Shown here in pieces: positions 46,838 through 58,300 of a DNA stretch of 64,000 nt (position 1 is its first letter; each line of letters begins with the position of its first letter). Origin of the DNA: Plantago ovata. Lineage: Eukaryota > Streptophyta > Magnoliopsida > Lamiales > Plantaginaceae. The position numbers were made by a program, and so were the translations under genes. The DNA lies in contig CM051458.1 in assembly GCA_028274465.1 (NCBI GenBank), forward strand, positions 58,579,253 to 58,643,252. The letters run 5' to 3'. Under the pieces are notes generated by a model. It was given only the letters and a program-made list of their open reading frames with translations. It did not search any database and was not told where the DNA came from.

Positions 46838-47589
46838 ATATAGTTGCTCAGTTTTCTACGTTTTTTCATACTTTCTCAGACCTTTTTCTCACCTTTCTCA
46901 TTAGTTTTAGGGAAGAATTCTCTAGAGCCTATTCTGGGAATTCCTAGCATAGGACACACTTTTTCTTATCGTTTTGGAGCTTGTGAGATCGCGATTCTTC
47001 GGAGATTGACAACCTTCGGTAACATTGTATCCTGCAATTTTTTCTATTCATATTTATTTATCTTTCAACATGTTTTCATTCAATCTATGTATGATTTCTG
47101 TTGATTGCATGACATCTATGAGTAGCTAAATTTATCGTTGGTGATAGTATGTGATTTCTTAGCGAAGGGTTAATAATTATGCTGATGGCGGTAAAGCGAA
47201 TCAGACTTTGAGTTATTGCTTTATTTCTTTGATCTATCTAAGCCCTCTATCTTCGTAGTGTTGAATAATAACAGAACACATTGGACAATTCATGATCAAA
47301 GATCTCTATGCAAAACGATCGGGTACTTCATGCATGATTATTAACCTGCTATGCTTTGAATGATCATACTATCACTAACCTCCATTATCTTGATAAGAAA
47401 AACCTGTGCTAAGTAGTTTATTGATTTTATAGTTTAAGTTAGATTAGATAAAGCTAGTTATAGTCCTTAGAGATCGACACTCGAGGTTATTTTACTGCTA
47501 CACTACGGTTTTCGTTGTAGTTGTGAATTGCCTTTGGCTAAATACAAATTTATTTGATTAATTAGAATCTGACAAATTCCGATTCATCA
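46838..47589 (+). mobile_element. E4 3' LTR, right part
   Basis: Resumes the E4 LTR after C2 and its duplicated CCTAT (46833-46837), at the TATA box CCTATATATAG. Ends CCGATTCATCA at 47589. Together with the left part the LTR is about 1161 bp. Followed by GAAGT, part of a Cassandra 5S sequence. Confidence 0.88.
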
Positions 47590-48209
47590 GAAGTTCCCGG
47601 TGCGCGGATTAGAACTCGTGTTGGTCTGTGGGGCCAGCATATCACCCCAGAGAGCACCCATGAGTAACCTTGCCAGCCCGTTGGGCTGGATCTCGGCCCG
47701 TTAGAGGGCCGGGTCGTTACAAGTGGTATTAGAGCGGGACTATCCGGAACTGCAGGAGCTAAGTGCCATACGGGGCAAATTGCTACACTGTATGGGCGGT
47801 GGGAGCCACCTCTTGAGCCCGTAGGGTCCACCTCTAGAATCCTGCACGGATGGTTATCTCGGGACAGCGCGCAACGAGGACGTTGCGCAATTTAAGTGGG
47901 AGTGATTGTAACGCCCCAGGTTTCAGAGGTTTAAAAGGGTTGAGAACGCTACTCATACCAACAAGGTGCACCTTTCATTTCGGGAATCCACCGAGGAGAA
48001 CTTCAGAGTTAAGCGTGCTTGCTCTGGAGCAATCCTAGGATGGGTGATCCACTGGGAAGTTCCCGGTGCACGCACAAGTGAGGACAAAGTACGCGAATTA
48101 GAACCCGTGTTGGTCTGTGGGGCCAACATATCACCCCGGAGAGCGCCCATGAGTAACCTTGCCGGCCCGTTGGGCTGGGTCTCGGCCCGTTAGTGGTCGA
48201 GTCGTTACA
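47590..48209 (+). mobile_element. Cassandra-type TRIM (5' LTR truncated by E4)
   Basis: Truncated 5' LTR 47590-47721, PBS TGGTATTAGAGC (47724-47735), a 170-bp non-coding centre, purine tract AAGTGGGAGTGAT, and a complete 3' LTR 47907-48209 (303 bp, TGTAACGCC to CGTTACA). The LTR contains a 5S rRNA-like sequence, the hallmark of Cassandra. No coding capacity, so it depends on other elements. E4 inserted at GGAAGT in the 5S part of the 5' LTR; the missing left piece was not found in the window. Confidence 0.88.
47951..48074 (+). ncRNA. 5S rRNA-like sequence in Cassandra LTR
   Basis: Matches plant 5S rRNA at the pol III internal control regions: A box GAGTTAAGCGTGCTTG, intermediate element CCTAGGATGGGTGA, C box CTGGGAAGT. 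The 5' end (CATACCA) is also similar, but the segments between are diverged and the ends do not match true 5S. It may still drive pol III transcription of the TRIM; it is not a host 5S gene. Confidence 0.82.
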
Positions 48210-49599
48210 AGGGTAATTTGGTACTTTCACTTTTCCGGACCAATATGTTAATTCTAGTTTCTTTTGAGGACTGTGCTGAAATTTACAGAAACTATAGTAC
48301 TGTTTTGCAATTTACCTCTGAGGGTACTTTAGTAATTTCCAGAGAGTAAAAGAGTGTTTTCTGAAAACTGTTCAACTTAAATAGTTTATGTCTTGTTACT
48401 TTGTAATTGTTTGACTTGCTAGGTTAGTTGGTTAGGTATTTTTTGACTAACCTAGAGGTCCCGAGTTCGAGTCCTACCTTAGCCCTTCTGCTACCTTTCT
48501 TTTATTTTGTCTTTCGATTCGACTCTAGATAGTAACACTGGGTTATGTTTAGGTTCTCTGTTGTTCGTTGCACCGTCATTCAAGTCTTGACTCCGTGATC
48601 TAGTGCTTAAGTCTCTAAGGTGAGTGTTCACCCCAAAACTTATCTTTTTGCAAAAAACTGGAAGGTTCTGTGATAATCTGTATCTATTAATATATGTTCT
48701 GTTTTACTGTATGCTTCTGCTTAAAAGTAACTAAGTCCTAAGTATGACTATTTATTTATCTCTGTTTGTTACTACTCCGTTCCGGACTAATTCTTCTGCA
48801 GGAACATTCCTCGATGTCTCGAGGACTGATTATTAATGTCTGTTTGCTCTGTTGTCTGTGTATGTTCTGTTGTTTTCTGTGTGACCGGTCGATTAGGTCG
48901 TAATTAGGTAGACTTGGGTAGTGAGGACTATCGGGTTTATTTGGTTATTGCCCAGTCTAATCTCTTTAGGGCGCAGGCAGAAGTCGTCGAGGTCTATTAG
49001 GGTCGTAGGATCTGTTTCCCCAAAGTACACGGGGGTTTATGTTTTTGTCCGGAGTTGTTAACACTCTGGAGGGAGCTATAAGGGCAATCTGGGAGTAGGG
49101 GTACCAACGGACTTCATCTGATTTGCTTCTGTCTGTCTCTCTGTTCTATTAACTGTTTCTGTTTGTTGTCTCATATGCGAAATGCTTTTGTTTTCAAAAT
49201 TGTTTACTTTTCTGTTTGTGAACTTAGAACGTCACTGAGATCCTTTATCTCACGCTCTTTTGTTTTCAAAATTTTCTTCCTTCCAGATGCTACTGAGGAC
49301 GAACGCGAGTAGGTTGCCAGCGACTGAGAGAAGGGTCTGGGGTGTCTGTTGGGATTTTTTATTTTAAAAATAAGATGAGAAACTCTTTACATTTCTTCAC
49401 GTGCCATTATTTCCTTTTGAACTTTAAAGTTACCGTTGGATTTTACTTAAACTCTGTTAGCGCTGTGGCGCCAAAGTTTGTTATGGCATTTATTGTCGAT
49501 CGTTGTTTTTGAATCATTTCAAATATTCTATTTTAAAGAAAATTATTTGTTTTTGAAAACCGATATCGTTACAGGTTGTTACTTCTGTTTGTCATGCTT
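48210..49599. other. Non-coding DNA, possible gypsy LTR/leader remnant
   Basis: No ORF of note. The T- and CT-rich texture, with CACTGAGATCCTTTATCTCACGC followed by CCAGATGCTACTGAGGACG, resembles the downstream part of Tekay/Del chromovirus LTRs; this is a weak recollection. Contains a tRNA-like A/B box pair (48420-48474). Confidence 0.3.
48420..48474 (+). promoter_or_regulatory. tRNA-like pol III A and B boxes
   Basis: TAGGTTAGTTGG fits the A box and AGTTCGAGTCC (48464-48474) the B box, spaced about as in a tRNA-derived SINE. No acceptor stem or SINE tail is clear. Confidence 0.35.
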
Positions 49600-49646
49600 T
49601 TTCTACCACTCTGGAGGAGCACATCCTTGAAAACAAGGCTGAAATT

Positions 49647-49982
49647 GTGAGGGACGAAAAAGTAAAAGACCACAGTCTTGAGGACAAGGTTGTACTTGTG
49701 CAGGAAGAAAAAGAGAAAGTATGTGTTAGGGTTTTGCTTTCTCATTGGAGCAATCAGGATTATTACCGATTCCATCGTTCAGACTCCTATATTTTTTCAA
49801 ATCAGACATGCCATACAGAAATGAAGTTTGCATTGAGGGAAGCTACTACAACGTGTTGCTACCTAGTCAAAGTCCTCGAAGAATACAAGGCTGAACATGA
49901 GTTCTTTCGTCAACCGATAATTCGAGTATACATGAAGCGATTGAAGTGGCTTAATCTACCCTTGAGGACAAGGCTCTTTTAA
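49647..49982 (+). pseudogene. Possible C-terminal remnant of gypsy polyprotein
   Basis: A 111-codon frame with HSLEDKVVL, a phrase resembling the C-terminal end of chromovirus polyproteins. The near-repeat CTTGAGGACAAGG recurs at about 49957. It lacks any catalytic motif and the call is uncertain. Confidence 0.25.
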
Positions 49983-49996
49983 GCGTGGAAGAATTG

Positions 49997-50230
49997 TTAC
50001 GTTTAGAGACTTTATTAGATTTAGGATTTTTATTAGCAATTAGTATTTCATTATATTTAGGTATCTTAATAGAGTCAGAGTTATATTACTTAATAGAGTT
50101 AGAGTTATGTTAGGTCTTTAGTATAGCTTATTATATAAGGCCAAAGTCTAGGGAGAGGTCGAACTTTACTAAATCAACGGAAAGGCCTTGTTTTTAGCTT
50201 ACCTTGTCAGCCCGGTCGGTCAGACCATTT
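49997..50230 (+). mobile_element. Possible gypsy LTR start (truncated)
   Basis: TGTTACGTTTAGAG follows a purine-rich GCGTGGAAGAAT. Beyond it are TTTAGGATTTTTATTAG-like AT-rich sequence and a TATA box TTATATAAGG at 50131-50140. This looks like a U3 region, but no second LTR is present. Confidence 0.3.
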
Positions 50231-50311
50231 GTGGTATGGTTTTATGGGGTTATTGTGTGGTTTTAAGTTATTAGTGTTGAAATTTTCCGTTATGGTTTTA
50301 GCGTCATTTTA

Positions 50312-50691
50312 AGCATGGATTAGAATCTCAGTTTCGAACTACGTTTTGAAATTTTTTTTTTAATGAGACATATCGGAAAGGTTTCGAAACTTTATATAAC
50401 CGAGGATCTATTGAATGAGATTGCAACATGCATTAATATTTTACAATTGCACTTTATCTTCCAAGTTCATATTAGTACATTGTCATTTAAAACTATTAGT
50501 AGCATGGATTAAAATCTCGGTTTCGAACTACGTCTCGGATTTTTGTTTTAATGAGACGTCTCGAGACGTATTAGAAAAGTTTCGAAAGGTTCGAAACTTT
50601 ATATATATAAACGAGGATCTACTGAATTTGCAACATGCATTAATATTTTACAATTGCACTTATCTTCCAAGTTAATATTAGTACATGGCCA
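50312..50691. repeat. 190-bp diverged tandem duplication
   Basis: Units 50312-50500 and 50501-50691 both begin AGCATGGATTARAATCTC and share CGAAACTTTATATA and CATGCATTAATATTTTAC. They differ by substitutions and small indels. The Harbinger element inserted at the end of unit 2. Confidence 0.75.
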
Positions 50692-50694
50692 TTA

Positions 50695-51013
50695 GACCAT
50701 CTGCATTTGTTGCGAGGCTAAGGCTAAGGCTAAAGGGCTTAAACGTGTTTTATCCGCGTTTAAGCAGTTTTCGTCCACACCAGTCACTGCTTAAACGCGG
50801 CTAAGGCAAGGCTAAGCCCCGCCACGTCTTTTTTTTTTTTTGTAAAGAAGAATGAAGATTTTTGTATAGAATTTCATACGAAATCAAGTTTATAGATGGA
50901 AATCACGAATATATTACATTAACTTTTACTGAATTTGAAACACACAATATTACAACAAGTTCTGCTTAACTGAAAACAAACAACTGAAAATGCAAAAAAC
51001 ATTCTAATGGAAA
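50695..51013. other. Harbinger left subterminal region
   Basis: TIR, GGCTAA repeats (50715-50735), and a 15-bp stem hairpin CCGCGTTTAAGCAGT (50754-50768) with its complement at 50786-50800. Candidate transposase binding area. No gene. Confidence 0.65.
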
Positions 51014-52422
51014 CTAATTAAACTTCATCCTCCAAATGTGTTCAACCAAGTCATATTTGAGTTCGTCATGCTTGATGTAACTCTGCATCATCCTTTGATT
51101 CTTCGTGTAATCAGCAATATCATTAAGAATCGATGGACGTGTTATGATTGGCACGTCCTTAAGGATGTTCGCGTTGAACTCCCTTGTGCCTTGGTCGTAC
51201 ACCTTAAGCCAGTCTTCGATTACTAGGTCGTAGTTTAAGTAATTGTTGCGCTCATCCTCGACTATCATGTTGTGAAGTACGATGCAACAATCCATGATCT
51301 GTTGGAGAAGCAGCCTGCTATGTGGAAGGGCCGGATGTTTGATAATTTGAAATCGAGATTGAATAACTCCAAAAGCATGTTCCACATCTTTCCGGCAAGA
51401 CTCCTGGCGCGTGCTGAACTTCTTTTGTTTGTGAGTCACAGGATTGGGCACGAAAGGTACGAATGTTGCCCAATTCGGGTAGATGCCATCGACAAGGTAG
51501 TAGGACATGTTATACTCATTGCCATTGATCTGAAAGTGCACTTTAGGTCACACACCGTTGAGGAGATCATCGAACAAATGTGAGCGTTCGAGCACCATCC
51601 TATCATTGTTTTTTCTTTCCAGAAAGGCCAAAGAATGAATGCCAGATCCAAGTATCTTGGGATGCAACAGCTTCGAGAACAAGAGTGGGCTTTCCGCTCC
51701 TGCCTTGAAATTGACCGGCCCACGCCTTTGGACAGTTCTTCCACTCCCAGTGCATGCAATCGAAACTTCCAATCATCCCTGGGAAGACTCTCCTCTCGTT
51801 GATTGCAACAAGCCTTCTCAAATAATTTTCAGTGGGCTTCCGCATGTACTCCGATCCAAAGCGTTGTACGACAACGATACATAAATGCTTAAGACATTTA
51901 ATAGCCGTGTTTTCACCCATTCTGCAATACTCATCAATCGCGTCAGCGCAAAGCCCATAGGCTATCATTTTCATGACTGCGGTCATCTTTTGGTGAGGGG
52001 TTAAACTCGGTTTACCAGCAGCATTGACGCTGTTGTGGAAGTAGGTGTTCGTCTCCATCACATCGGCCATCACTCTCTCGAACAATTCCTTCCTCATTCA
52101 GAATCTTCGTCTAAACGAGTTAGCGTAGCAAGCGTTTGGACCAAAGTACATAGTCATTGTACAATTGCACTCCCCGTTCTACTCTACTCCTATCAATGTA
52201 CGCACACTTCTTCTTTTCTTTTTGTGGCTTTTTTTAGTGTTGTTCATACTGTATGGATTGTTCGATCATGCTTGGCAAGTTTTGGATGATACGCTTTTCC
52301 ATTACTTTGTAGTTCGAGGAGGAATTACCATCATTGAATTGTGGGTAGAATTTTGGGTAGATTTCTGCAGTAGAGTTTTGGACGAAGCTATCGGTGGATG
52401 ATGATGATGATGATGAAGACAT
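51014..52422 (-). pseudogene. PIF/Harbinger transposase (HARBI1-like DDE)
   Basis: Cuts and joins the element ends. N-terminal Ser-rich start (52422), FRRRF region, then the main frame from 52097: YFHNSVNAAGKPSLTPHQK, first catalytic Asp in IGSFDCMHWEWKNCP (residue 113 of that frame). The frame shifts near 51610, continues as VLERSHLFDDLLNG to a stop near 51548, then YYLVDGIYPNW (second Asp) and RKDVEHAFGVIQSRF (Glu), LHNMIVEDER, and a C-terminus ending RMKFN. At least two frameshifts and two stops, but the DDE triad residues remain. Typical order relative to the Myb-like gene. Confidence 0.9.
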
Positions 52423-52523
52423 GATTATCTTTCGAGAGTGGAAGTGGTAGTGGATGCATTTGTGTTGGTTGGTGTGTCTGATTGTAAGTTCAGTGGTTGT
52501 CTTAAATAGAGAAAGTCATATGG

Positions 52524-52790
52524 AAAATTCAAATTCAAATTTCAAATTAAATATAAGATTCCCGACAAATTCCAATTCAAATTAAAGATAAGATTCCCAA
52601 CAAATTCAAATTCAAATTAAAGATAAGATTCCCGACAAATTCAAATTCAAATTCACATCTGACATTAAAGATAAGATTCCCGACAAATTCAAATTCAAAT
52701 TAAAGATAAGATTCCCGACAAATTCAATTCAAATTCACATCGACATTAAAGATAAGATTCCTAAGAAATTCCAATTCAAATTTCAATTTT
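52524..52790. repeat. Minisatellite in the Harbinger intergenic region
   Basis: Six or seven copies of a 35-50 bp unit containing AAAGATAAGATTCCCGACAA followed by AATTCAAATTCAAATT. Units vary in length. It lies between the two Harbinger genes. No spacer-like unique sequence, so not a CRISPR. Confidence 0.8.
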
Positions 52791-52953
52791 CAAACAACAC
52801 ACTGATTTTATTACAACGGACAATTGAGGAAATAAAAACACGACACAGTTCTTAGGGAAAGGAAATACAAGAAACCACGCTTGGACAGTAAATTAAAATA
52901 CAAACAATGCACACATGCATTAAAGTAAAATAAAAGCATACCACCATTAAAGG

Positions 52954-53849
52954 CTACTGTTGAGGAAACATCTCCATCTTTAGAGTGTTGAACACTTGCT
53001 GCTCCTCAGGCTTTAAATCACGGCGGTCCATTTTATCTAGAAGTCTGGTATATATCTTCATCTTTTTAATACGCCTATCTTCATCTTTACCCTTTTGCAA
53101 TTTCTCGGTCATCTCCTGGTAATACCTAAACTTCATTGCATCAAGCTCAATTTTTTTTTTCGTCAAGCTCAACCGAAGTCGGATAAGTCAAGTTGAACCG
53201 CGACATTTCTGCACTTATTGGGCTAGAGCTAGAATTCCCCTTTCTGGCCAACCTCTTGGCCGCGTCACGTCCCATGCGACGTTTCTTCGGGGAGGTCACA
53301 ACGAAGGAACGTTTGCTCCCACCACTACTCCCAGCACCCACAGATCCCATTGGCTCGTCTTCACCCCTGTCACCACCACCGGCATATGCAGCGGCCTCTG
53401 CCTCCCGCGTCGCCTTCACATGACCTTCCCGATTCAAGAAGCTTGCATACTCCGGGTATGCTTTTAGCACTTTCCATTGCTCCATAAATGTGAAAGGCTC
53501 TGATTTGTTCTTTGGTTTGTAGAAATCCTAAGCTAGTTCGATTATCTGTTGCTCGTTGTAGTTACCACTACGTTGACCAAGGAACTTATCTGCTTTTTTG
53601 TAGCAAACCACCCATGAAGCTATCTTCTCCTTCAGCAACTGAAAACTCCCCCTGATTGAGTCCTTGTTGCGCACATTCAGGCCAGCAAATAGCCCATGGG
53701 CTTTTTCATATAGCTCGTGCACCTTCTTGAAGATCGACTTAGCCTCTTGGTTCGTGCCAATGATTGGGTCCATGCAAATCGTCGCGTACGAACTCAGAAG
53801 GACCTTGTCCTCATTAAGGTTGAAGGTGTTTCTCTTCGAACCACCACCA
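52954..53849 (-). pseudogene. Harbinger Myb/trihelix-like protein, C-terminal part
   Basis: The DNA-binding partner of the Harbinger transposase. From the E6 junction (53849): FNLNEDKVLLSSYATIC, DPIIGTNQEAKSIFKKVHEL, and the WVVCYKKADKF trihelix helix. A TAG near 53529 interrupts; then EQWKVLKAYPEYASFL, a Gly/Ser linker, KRRMGRDAAKRLARKG and, after a frameshift in a 10-T run (53151-53160), the C-terminal helix LDAMKFRYYQEMTEKL ending MFPQQ. Many plant annotations mislabel this family as a glutathione S-transferase T3-like protein. Confidence 0.85.
53845..53849. repeat. E6 target site duplication CACCA (left)
   Basis: CACCA here and at 63231-63235, directly flanking the LTRs. Confidence 0.92.
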
Positions 53850-55098
53850 TGATGAATGTGTATTTTACACTTTCATTCGAGTCTTTTTCACCTGTTTTAG
53901 CTATCCTCTATGTTAATTTATCTATATTTTAGTACATTTTATTAGAATAGTGTCACGTTTCCCTTTAGATTTTATTTTACAGGTTTGGGTTGAAATTCGA
54001 GGATTTCCGGGCAATTATATTGAAGTTGACAAGGAATTGGTGTTCCAGATAGTTTCCGGATAGGATTTGAAGTCTAGGGGCCGAATCTGGAGGTGAGAAG
54101 GCTACTAGAAGTCAGAAACCGAGTCCGAAAAGGGGAAGAAATCCAAAAACGCGTCGAAAATGCGGAATTCCGCGAGAAAAACTCTGGGGCGAACCACCGC
54201 ATGCTGGGGCGAACCGCCTCGTAGTTTTTCGGGGCCTATATATGGTGCTCAGTTTTTCTCCGAAAATCATATCTTTCCAGACCTACTTTCTCACCTCTCT
54301 CTATAGTTTTAGGTAGGAACTTCCCGGGGCCTGTCCTGGGAGTTCTGTAGCTTAGGGGATACTTTTCATAGGGGATTGGAGCTCGTAGGATCGCAATTCT
54401 ACGGAGATTGACAACCTTCGGTAACTTGTATCTTACAGTTTAATCTACTTATTTTATATATCTTTCAATATGTTGTCTTCTATGATTTCTGTTGATTGCA
54501 TGCCTATTATGAGTAGCTAAACTTATCGTTGGTGGTAGTATGTGAATTCTTAGCGAAGGGAAGATAATCATGCTAATGGCTATATCGCGCATTATACTCC
54601 GTGTCATTGCTTTATTTCGTTGATCAGTTGCAACCAAAATTCTCGTATGTTGTATTAATTATTATGCACAATTGGACACTTGTCGACCATCAGACCAATT
54701 ATCTTCGTAGTGTTGAATAATTACGGAACACATTAGGACAATCGTGATTGACTTGTCAGACCAATTATCTTCGTAGTGCTTAATATTTGAAACAGGAAAC
54801 TAGATTGATTCAAAGATCTCTATGCAAGACCGAGGAATTTATGCATGATTATCGACCCGTTATGTTAAGAAGGACCATACTATCACCAATCTCCATTATC
54901 TGCTAGAAACCCCTATTGCTATCTGTCTGTTGTTTTATATTCACTTGTTAAATAGATAAAGCTAGTTATAGTCCTGAGAGAACGACACTCGAGTCATTCT
55001 ACTGCTACACTACGGTTTTCGTTGTAGTTGTGGATTGCCTTTGGCTAAATACAAATATTATTTGCTGAATTCGGAGCACGACATCCGCGCGTTCATCA
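53850..55098 (+). mobile_element. E6 5' LTR
   Basis: 1249 bp. TATA box CCTATATATGG at about 54236-54246, preceded by two GC modules (54184-54220). Confidence 0.93.
54184..54220 (+). repeat. E6 5' LTR GC modules (two)
   Basis: CTGGGGCGAACCACCGC and CTGGGGCGAACCGCCTC. The 3' LTR has only one (62334-62352), so a module has been gained or lost since insertion. Confidence 0.75.
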
Positions 55099-55101
55099 AA
55101 T

Positions 55102-55119
55102 TGGCGCCGTTGCCGGGGA
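55102..55119 (+). promoter_or_regulatory. E6 primer binding site (tRNA-Asp)
   Basis: TGGCGCCGTTGCCGGGGA, three bases after the LTR end. Confidence 0.95.
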
Positions 55120-55349
55120 CTATACTCCTTTTTTCTGTTTAATTTGTTTATATTTACAGCTTTAGATTCCTAATTCTATTAGTTTTAGTTTTTCTTTTTA
55201 ATCTCTCTCTGATACTGCTTTCCTAGTCTGTTCTAATTCACCTTTCCTAGCTTTAGTAGTATTCGATATCAAGAAATTTTCTCGATTTTCGAAATTTCTA
55301 ACGAGGCTAATTTTTAGTTTTGAGTTACTCCTGATACAGATTTCCAGGT

Positions 55350-58300
55350 ATGGCGACCTTAAAAGCCCGCTTGACACCGACGTTCTCGCAAGTCAGGAGG
55401 GGTCAGCTATATACTTGGAAGAAGAGTTATCGGGGTACGAGGTAACAAGCACCATAGTGAGAAGGATACCAAGGTTCGAAGAAGGAGAGGATATGAATCC
55501 AATAAGCTTCATCAGGTCCTATGAAGAGGAAGTAGCGAATGTTCCAGCAAAGGGGTTCACCGAGGATCAATTATGCAGGAAGTTATTTCCTTTTGCTTTG
55601 GGATATGAACCAAGGATATGGATAGCAAGGTTAGCACCAGGATCACTGAAGACCTGGAGCCAAGTAGTAGAGGAGTTCTTGGCACGTTTCATGCCTTACC
55701 ATGAGACGATTGCACTACGGAATCGGATCGAGTACTTCAAGCAAGGAGAGTACGAGCAGTTCTGTGACACCTATGAACGATTTGAGCTGTATAAACGTGA
55801 GTGCCCCCACCACCGTTTCGACGATGGGGAGCTGATTTGGTTTTTTGTTGGAGGACTACGTGATGAAGTCAAACTTCAAATAGATGGGATATGTGGAGGT
55901 TTAGAAGAATGTACAGTTGAAGAGGCAGTGAAGGTCTTTCAAACGTACGCCAATGGATCCGCACAATCCGAGAAGATAATGCCGAATGAAGTCGCCAACA
56001 TATACTCAAATCAAGATGAAACTGACGGATCATACGAAGGCTATTCTGAGGACGAGGACATCAGTGAGGAGGAGGAACTTGCATTTTACGCAGGGATTAA
56101 AGCCATTGAGAGTGTCTTCGAGGTAGCACACGCAGGGCAAGCTGAGAACAATCTTCGCATCGAGAAGGCTTTTGAAGCGATCGAAGTAACTGAGCAACTT
56201 ATCAAAGAACTTAGCCTACTGAAGTGTGGAAGGTGCGGTAAAGAAGTCGAGGATACCCCACAGGAAGTAGTGAGCAAACCACCCGAGGTGAGGAGCGAAT
56301 CACCCCCCAACTCCAGGGAACCGATCAGACCTAATCTTTCCGATGAGACATCTGAAGCTGATCCCGAGCAATCTCCAGCTGTTGCTACTGAGGAGAATGA
56401 GTGCGAAGAGGTGAATGTACTGCTCCGAGGAGGCAAGATGACCAAAATTCCAAACTTCGTACGTCCTAAGCGGGTGGAACCGACTGAGATCGATAATAGA
56501 GGGCCAAGCACAGAACAAGAGGATGGCGGAAGTTCCAAAGAACCTCAAGGAGTTCCAGAGAGGAATGATGAACCAAGACCATCTGTAATAGACATCGATG
56601 ATGACGAAGACGAAGTTGGAGCTAGTATACCAGGAGAACTTCACAAATCTTCCAATCCATATGTGCCTCCAAAGCCACATGTGCCATACCCGAGTCGAAT
56701 CAAACCAGCCAAGAAGGATATTCAAGATTCACCCTTATTCCAACGCCTGTCAAAGGTGGAAGTCAATGTGCCCCTCTTAGAGTTAATCCAGAATATTCCA
56801 GCTTATACGAAATTCTTTCGTGAGATCAAGAACAAAAGGATTACTTTAGGAAAGGAAGTGAATGGGGTTGAAACAGTCAACTCGATTTCCGGATTACCCA
56901 TGAAGAAAAAGGATCCTGGCAGCTTCATCATCGACATCGCCTTAGGGAATGGACGAACTACTCAGGCAATGCTTGACTTAGGAGCAAGCATTAACTTAAT
57001 GCCATATACGGTATACAAGGCCCTGGAACTCAGAGAATTGACACCAACTGATATGGTGGTCCGAATGGCAGACCAAAGTGTGAAGAGGCTAGTCGGGATA
57101 ATAGAAGACATCGTTGTGAAAGTGGACAAATTGATAATCCCAGCTGATTTTGTAGTAATGAAGTCCGCGGACGAAGGAATGAGCCATATCCGAGGGCACG
57201 TAGTACTACTTGGGAGACCATTCATGGCAACTACCAACACATGCCTTGAACGTAAGGGCAAAAAGATAACCATGGAGGTAATGGGCGAAAAGATTGAGTT
57301 GGTAGGATGTAGCATCAGAGATAAGGAAGTTGCGGAAGAGTTAAAATTTGTCGATTGGTACGAATCCGTAATCCCCGAATTTCATCATAGCCTTGGAAAT
57401 CACGAGCCACTTGAGGAAGCACTAACAATGCAAGCTGAGACGTGCTACATGACTAAAGAGGCAAGGGAACTAGTCGAAATAATGGATCGCACCCCAGAAA
57501 TTCCCGCAGGAGAAGAGGTACTTGAATCTTTAGATGAAGAAGAAGAAAAAAGTGGGTTTCCTGAAGAACCTAGCTTAGAATTGAAACCGCTCCCTGCGCA
57601 CCTCAAGTACGTATACCTGGGAGAAAATCAGAAAAAGCCTGTGATCGTCTCCTCACATCTCTCCAACAATGAAGAAAGTAAGATGATTGAAGTATTGAAG
57701 GAAAACTCCGCAGCTATAGGATGGGGGATCAGTGATATCAAAGGAATTAGCCCTACAAGATGCGTGCACAACATCACTCTAGAACAAGATGCCAAACCCG
57801 TTAGGCAACCTCAGCGAAGGATAAATCCAGCAATGCAAGAGGTGGTAAAAAAGGAAGTGATCAAGTTGCTAGACGCTGATATGATTTACCCCATTCCAGA
57901 TAGTCGATGGGTGAGCCCGGTACATGTAGTTCCTAAGAAATCGGGAGTCACGGTGGAAGAAAACGAGAAGGGAGAATTGGTACCGGTTAGGAAGACCACT
58001 GGATGGCGGATGTGCATTGACTACAGAAGATTAAATGCCGCCACTAAAAAAGACCACTTCCCTTTACCATTTATAGATGAAATGCTAAACCGCCTTGCGG
58101 GGCGGAAGTTCTATTGTTTTCTTGATGGTTTATCAGGGTTCTACCAAATTCCGATTGCACCGGAGGATCAGGAAAAGACGACATTCACTTGCCCATTCGG
58201 AACATTTGCCTATAGGAGGATGCCATTTGGACTATGCAATGCCCCCGCCACTTTTCAAAGGTGCATGCTTTCTGTTTTCTCTGACATGGTAACTAAATTT

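Noticed and set aside
47951..48074. A functional host 5S rRNA gene
   Set aside because: Ends and inter-box segments do not match 5S, and it sits inside a TG...CA LTR with PBS and purine tract next to it.
52524..52790. CRISPR-like direct repeats
   Set aside because: Plant nuclear DNA; repeats are of uneven length with no unique spacers and no associated genes. A minisatellite.
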